Assembly (NCBI GenBank): GCA_035430005.1
Contig: DAOMFV010000010.1
Coordinates: forward strand, 1-64,000
Reading direction: 5' to 3'
DNA: 64,000 nt
Source of the DNA: JAEUIE01 sp035430005
Lineage (GTDB): Bacteria > Planctomycetota > Planctomycetia > Gemmatales > HRBIN36
Position 1 is the stretch's first letter. The number at the start of each line of letters is the position of its first letter. Both the position numbers and the translations under genes were made by a program. Of the stretch, positions 60,998-64,000 are shown piece by piece. The notes beneath the pieces are model-generated. The model did not search any database. It was not told the origin of the DNA and saw nothing but the letters and a program-made list of their open reading frames with translations.

Positions 60998-61887
60998 AGT
61001 TCGAGTCGATCTCCGGTGAGGATGTACCAGTTCTTCGTGGCATGGTCTTTCAGCGATTCGCTGGCCAGCATGCTTTGGCAGTCTCGTTTCAATCGATCAA
61101 GGATAACGGTGCGATCAAGTTGCTGAATCAAAATCTTCATATCGGTGTAGTCTTTGCTGCGAATACTAAACAGCTTGCTGAGGAATACATCTATGGGGTC
61201 AACCAGTACTACGGTCAACTCATCGTATTCGCCATGCCAGTGTGTACGGTTCTCCCATCGCATCGGTAAGTAATGAGATTGGAAATGAGCAACCTTCAAT
61301 CCAAATCGTTCTCTAAGCGATTCCATAAAGGCATGGTCTTCACGCAAAATTTTGGGTACCTCATCAACAACGTCAACATCTTCCGTTTGCCGAGCCAGCA
61401 ATCCTGGCAGGATCAAAGCAGTCGATCCGCCGATGGCGATCTTCAGAGGTGATCGCAGATGGCTGCCAATGGCACGGAACATGGCTTCGATATCTTGTCG
61501 GATCGTGAATTCCATGACTCGTCCCTCCAAGGTAGGGAAGCCGATGCGATCAAAAGTTTCCTTCAGAATAGAGTTCAATTGCTGTTGAACCGGCGAATGA
61601 ATCAGCCATTGGGTAAGGCGGTGTTCCCCCCATTGTTGTCCGAGAGCGTGGAGACTGTCTCGAACCAACAAACGGGAGCAATAATCCAAATCACCATGAT
61701 GTACTTGATCGACGATTGCATCTGCAAGCACATCAGCATCCACATAGGGATGCCGCACGATGCTCCAGAGATTATTCTGAGCCTTTACCATATCGTATAA
61801 TCTATCGGAAAAGGCCTCTGATCTACAAGGCATCCAACACGAGATCATCCTGTTCTTCGAGAGTGCTTGGCTCGGGCAGCCATACAT
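60994..61887 (-). CDS. Nucleotidyltransferase-like protein (DUF6036-like)
   Basis: About 297 residues from 61887; the first conserved part begins about residue 45, and an ATG at 61791 is also possible. The signature RSPLKIAIGGSTALILPGLL and RQTEDVDVVDEV is a minimal nucleotidyltransferase motif (GGxxA, then two Asp in DVD). A long helical tail (TDMKILIQQLDRTVILDRLKRD) follows. Related proteins occur in toxin-antitoxin (AbiEii-like) systems, but here it lies inside a metabolic operon, overlapping the ligase gene by 4 bp. The target nucleic acid or protein is unknown. Confidence 0.6.
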   Translation of the reverse strand: MYGCPSQALSKNRMISCWMPCRSEAFSDRLYDMVKAQNNLWSIVRHPYVDADVLADAIVDQVHHGDLDYCSRLLVRDSLHALGQQWGEHRLTQWLIHSPVQQQLNSILKETFDRIGFPTLEGRVMEFTIRQDIEAMFRAIGSHLRSPLKIAIGGSTALILPGLLARQTEDVDVVDEVPKILREDHAFMESLRERFGLKVAHFQSHYLPMRWENRTHWHGEYDELTVVLVDPIDVFLSKLFSIRSKDYTDMKILIQQLDRTVILDRLKRDCQSMLASESLKDHATKNWYILTGDRLEL

Positions 61888-61890
61888 TCC

Positions 61891-63153
61891 CTACTTAATC
61901 ACCAACACCCGCCGCGACTTCATCTCCGACCGGGGCAAAGTCCCCGCACAGACCAGCTCAATCTCCGGTTTGAACTGATAGACATTGCGGAAACGCTCGA
62001 TCACTGCCTCTTTCACGATCTTGCCATCCACTTCATGTCGCAGTTCCAGTCGTAACACCATGTGGCCTGGTCGGCGTGTATCGAAGACAGCCTGGAATTC
62101 ATCGATTTCAGAGAAACCTCTCACGATTTCTTCAATCATGGAGGGGTAGAAGTTATTTCCCTTGATGTGCATCATGTCGTCTGTCCGTCCCAGCACGCCG
62201 CCGATGCACCGTTTCCAGGGACGGCCACAGAGGCATGGGTTCGGATCGAGTTTTACCAGGTCGCCGGTACGAAACCGAACCACGGGGCTGTGTACACGAC
62301 CCAAGGTGGTGATGACCAGTTCCCCTTCTTCCCCAGGGCTGACAGGCTGAAGAGTACCTGGATGAAGCACTTCAGCAATACACTCCTCTTCAAGAAGATG
62401 AAACCCGCCTGGCTGTTCACTGCATTCGATACCCAACGGGCCAATCTCGGTCATTCCCCAGTGGTCAATGACTCGGGCCCCCCAACCTTGCTCGATCATC
62501 TTGCGAGTGGAGGGGATATTCGCCCCCGGCTCGCCGGCCAGGATAAGCATCCTGACCGAGGATTGATCCAACCGAATGCCCTCTTCCTTGGCGACATCCA
62601 GCATACGTAGAGCGTAGGTCGGAGTGCTGCAAAGAATCGTGCCCTGGTTATCCTGTAGGAACTTAAGCCGGGCGGTGGTGCTGGCTCCGCCGCCTGGAAG
62701 CACCAGACACCCACGCTTTGCAGCCCCTTCAAAGGCTGCCCAGAAACCAAGGAACGGCCCGAATGAGAAGGGGAAGAAGAACCGGTCACTCGAAGTGATT
62801 CCGACAATGTCGTAGATGCTCTGCCAGCATCGTAGTATCCAGTCCCAGGAGGCAGGTGAATCGAGCCAACGCAAGGGTTGACCGGTCGTGGTGCCCGACG
62901 TCTGGTGCAATCGCACGTAGCTCGACACCGGCCTGGCCAGATTGGTGCCGTACGGTGGAGCATGCAGTTGATCCTGCATCAATTCATCTTTGGAGACGAG
63001 TGGCAGCCGCGCCAGATCGTTCAGCGTCCGCACACTTTCGATGGTGACTCCTTGTTCTGCCCACTTCTTCTTGAGAAAAAGGGACAAGCCTTCAGAGAGC
63101 AGTTGCGACCAGCGCTGTTCTTGAAGTGCTCGGAGTGTAGACAATGCCTGCAT
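61891..63153 (-). CDS. Phenylacetate-CoA-ligase-like (PaaK) enzyme
   Basis: A 420-residue adenylate-forming enzyme. RLHQTSGTTTGQPLRW is the phosphate-binding loop; DHWGMTEIGPLGIEC, PVVRFRTGDLVKL and CLCGRPWKRCIGGVLGRTDDMMHIKGNNFYPSMIEEIV are typical of PaaK ligases, including the Cys-rich C-terminal segment. It forms a CoA thioester of an aromatic or other carboxylic acid. It is the first gene of the minus-strand run, with 3 bp to the next gene if the start is 61887. The substrate cannot be told. Confidence 0.9.
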   Translation of the reverse strand: MQALSTLRALQEQRWSQLLSEGLSLFLKKKWAEQGVTIESVRTLNDLARLPLVSKDELMQDQLHAPPYGTNLARPVSSYVRLHQTSGTTTGQPLRWLDSPASWDWILRCWQSIYDIVGITSSDRFFFPFSFGPFLGFWAAFEGAAKRGCLVLPGGGASTTARLKFLQDNQGTILCSTPTYALRMLDVAKEEGIRLDQSSVRMLILAGEPGANIPSTRKMIEQGWGARVIDHWGMTEIGPLGIECSEQPGGFHLLEEECIAEVLHPGTLQPVSPGEEGELVITTLGRVHSPVVRFRTGDLVKLDPNPCLCGRPWKRCIGGVLGRTDDMMHIKGNNFYPSMIEEIVRGFSEIDEFQAVFDTRRPGHMVLRLELRHEVDGKIVKEAVIERFRNVYQFKPEIELVCAGTLPRSEMKSRRVLVIK

Positions 63154-63232
63154 GCTGATCAGCCGTGAGGAAGTGGCCCATTGGCAACAGTGTAGGAATT
63201 GGGGTCCACGTGGGTATCGTGCTGAGGCGTCT

Positions 63233-63937
63233 TTAACGAAGGGCGAACGAGTTAAGGAACTTGCGTGCCTTGTCGGAATTCAGCCATTCAGTCTTACCCA
63301 GAATCAGCACTTGATACGCGCGATTGTTGACCAGGTAGATGCTACAGTACATCTCAGCTCCTTTACTGGGCACGTCAGCTCTGATCTCTCGTCCGGGATA
63401 CTTCCCCTGCAAAGTGATGTGGTCCTCCTTGATCAGGGTCCCATTCATGTTCTGGAGCATGCCTCTTCTGGCATTGGTCAGGATCGAATCAACTTGATTG
63501 CCTTTGGAATCAATGCCCGCTGGCAGATCAAAGTAAGCGACCCCGAAGACTCCATCCTTTTCTTCAACCAGGAACATCTTGAACTTCATGCCGAGGGCGC
63601 TTTGTGTCCTCTCCTTTGGCGTTCCGGGAAAACTGGCTTTGAACTTGCCGTCTTTGGAGACGAATTCCGTGAAGTTACTCATTGAGGAAGAGTCGCCTGA
63701 GCCGCCGCCGAGTGAGCCTCGAAAAAAAAGACCCGCTATGACGAGGACGATACCCAGACCGAGAGCGCCCAGATATATGGGCTGCGCTTCTTCAAATGAC
63801 TTGCTTTCTTCCCGGTTGGCTGTCATTGCCCGGAAGAAGTAAACCAGGGCCATAAGTACGAGGACGGCTCCGCCACCGATGAGGCCTCCCATGAAAGCCT
63901 GCGACCAGTCAATTTCGGCAAAAAGTACCGGATGCAT
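63233..63937 (-). CDS. Membrane-anchored hypothetical protein with a small C-terminal domain
   Basis: About 234 residues from the ATG at 63937, where GAGG is eight bases upstream (the frame opens at 63970). Two hydrophobic segments (AFMGGLIGGGAVLVLMALVYFF near 15-36 and PIYLGALGLGIVLVIAGLFF near 53-72) are followed by a Gly/Ser linker and a 150-residue domain of alternating strands (FVSKDGKFKASFPGTPKERTQ, LVEEKDGVFGVAYFDLPAG, and YCSIYLVNNRAYQVLIL), ending in KARKFLNSFALR. The pattern suggests a DcrB-like domain. The gene begins the run read toward the PaaK-like gene, 79 bp away. Confidence 0.6.
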   Translation of the reverse strand: MHPVLFAEIDWSQAFMGGLIGGGAVLVLMALVYFFRAMTANREESKSFEEAQPIYLGALGLGIVLVIAGLFFRGSLGGGSGDSSSMSNFTEFVSKDGKFKASFPGTPKERTQSALGMKFKMFLVEEKDGVFGVAYFDLPAGIDSKGNQVDSILTNARRGMLQNMNGTLIKEDHITLQGKYPGREIRADVPSKGAEMYCSIYLVNNRAYQVLILGKTEWLNSDKARKFLNSFALR

Positions 63938-64000
63938 GGAGAGAACCTCAAAACTCTTCATTGGAAACATAGCTCAAGAATGCCGGTAGTGGGATACTTG

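Overview
The window looks like a piece of chromosome from a member of the Planctomycetota, probably close to Gemmata. Several lineage-typical families point this way: a BBP7-type outer-membrane barrel, a PSCyt1/DUF1549/DUF1553 cytochrome paired with a DUF1501 protein, a PVC-type CxxCH heme protein of 1217 residues, Tat-type sugar isomerases, two Hanks-type kinases, an FHA/sigma-54 activator and a small DUF6800-like basic protein. This is inferred from gene content only. I see no rRNA, tRNA, CRISPR array, integrase or transposase gene.

Layout. 1-6.8 kb: the 3' part of a nucleoside hydrolase, a zinc-ribbon membrane protein, the BBP7 barrel and a large secreted glycosidase-like protein. 7.0-13.8 kb: one plus-strand run with hibernation factor, EIIA(Ntr), HPr, enzyme I, a DUF2344 protein and an RNase E/G with a very large insert in its S1 domain; this resembles the nitrogen PTS without any sugar permease. 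13.9-17.1 kb: an iron-type substrate-binding lipoprotein diverging from the FHA-GAF-sigma54 activator. 17.2-25.8 kb: the PSCyt1/DUF1501 pair, a membrane kinase, a propeller/diheme protein and a PfkB kinase. 25.8-32.7 kb: a membrane-fusion lipoprotein, an RNase HI variant, small secreted proteins, a TIM-barrel isomerase, queA and a small C-type cytochrome. 32.8-40.4 kb: an enoyl-reductase-like MDR, ribD, a repeat-containing membrane protein, another isomerase, a highly structured promoter/leader (37.18-37.28 kb), an ECF sigma factor with a classic terminator, a kinase and accA. 40.5-47.0 kb: a metal-transport group (ABC-3 permease fused to an ectodomain, DUF318 permease, His-rich TIGR03943-like protein), then two tandem secreted paralogues. 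47.1-57.0 kb: small basic protein, UvrB/C-motif protein, the PVC heme protein, and a threonine catabolic pair (SDR-type threonine dehydrogenase and Kbl) with inositol-phosphate synthase and a DcuC carrier. 57.2-63.2 kb: a minus-strand operon with Fe-alcohol dehydrogenase, aldehyde dehydrogenase, two adenylate-forming enzymes and a nucleotidyltransferase, which looks like an acid/aldehyde/alcohol pathway. The window ends with a membrane-anchored hypothetical protein.

Two families of dispersed, hairpin-forming repeats sit in the intergenic gaps. The larger (five copies, four of them 84-86 bp) always lies 8-25 bp after the stop codon of a plus-strand gene, in the same orientation. The most unusual regulatory stretch is 37,176-37,280, where two palindromes surround a TATAAT box and a leader with mutually exclusive hairpins covers a strong Shine-Dalgarno sequence.
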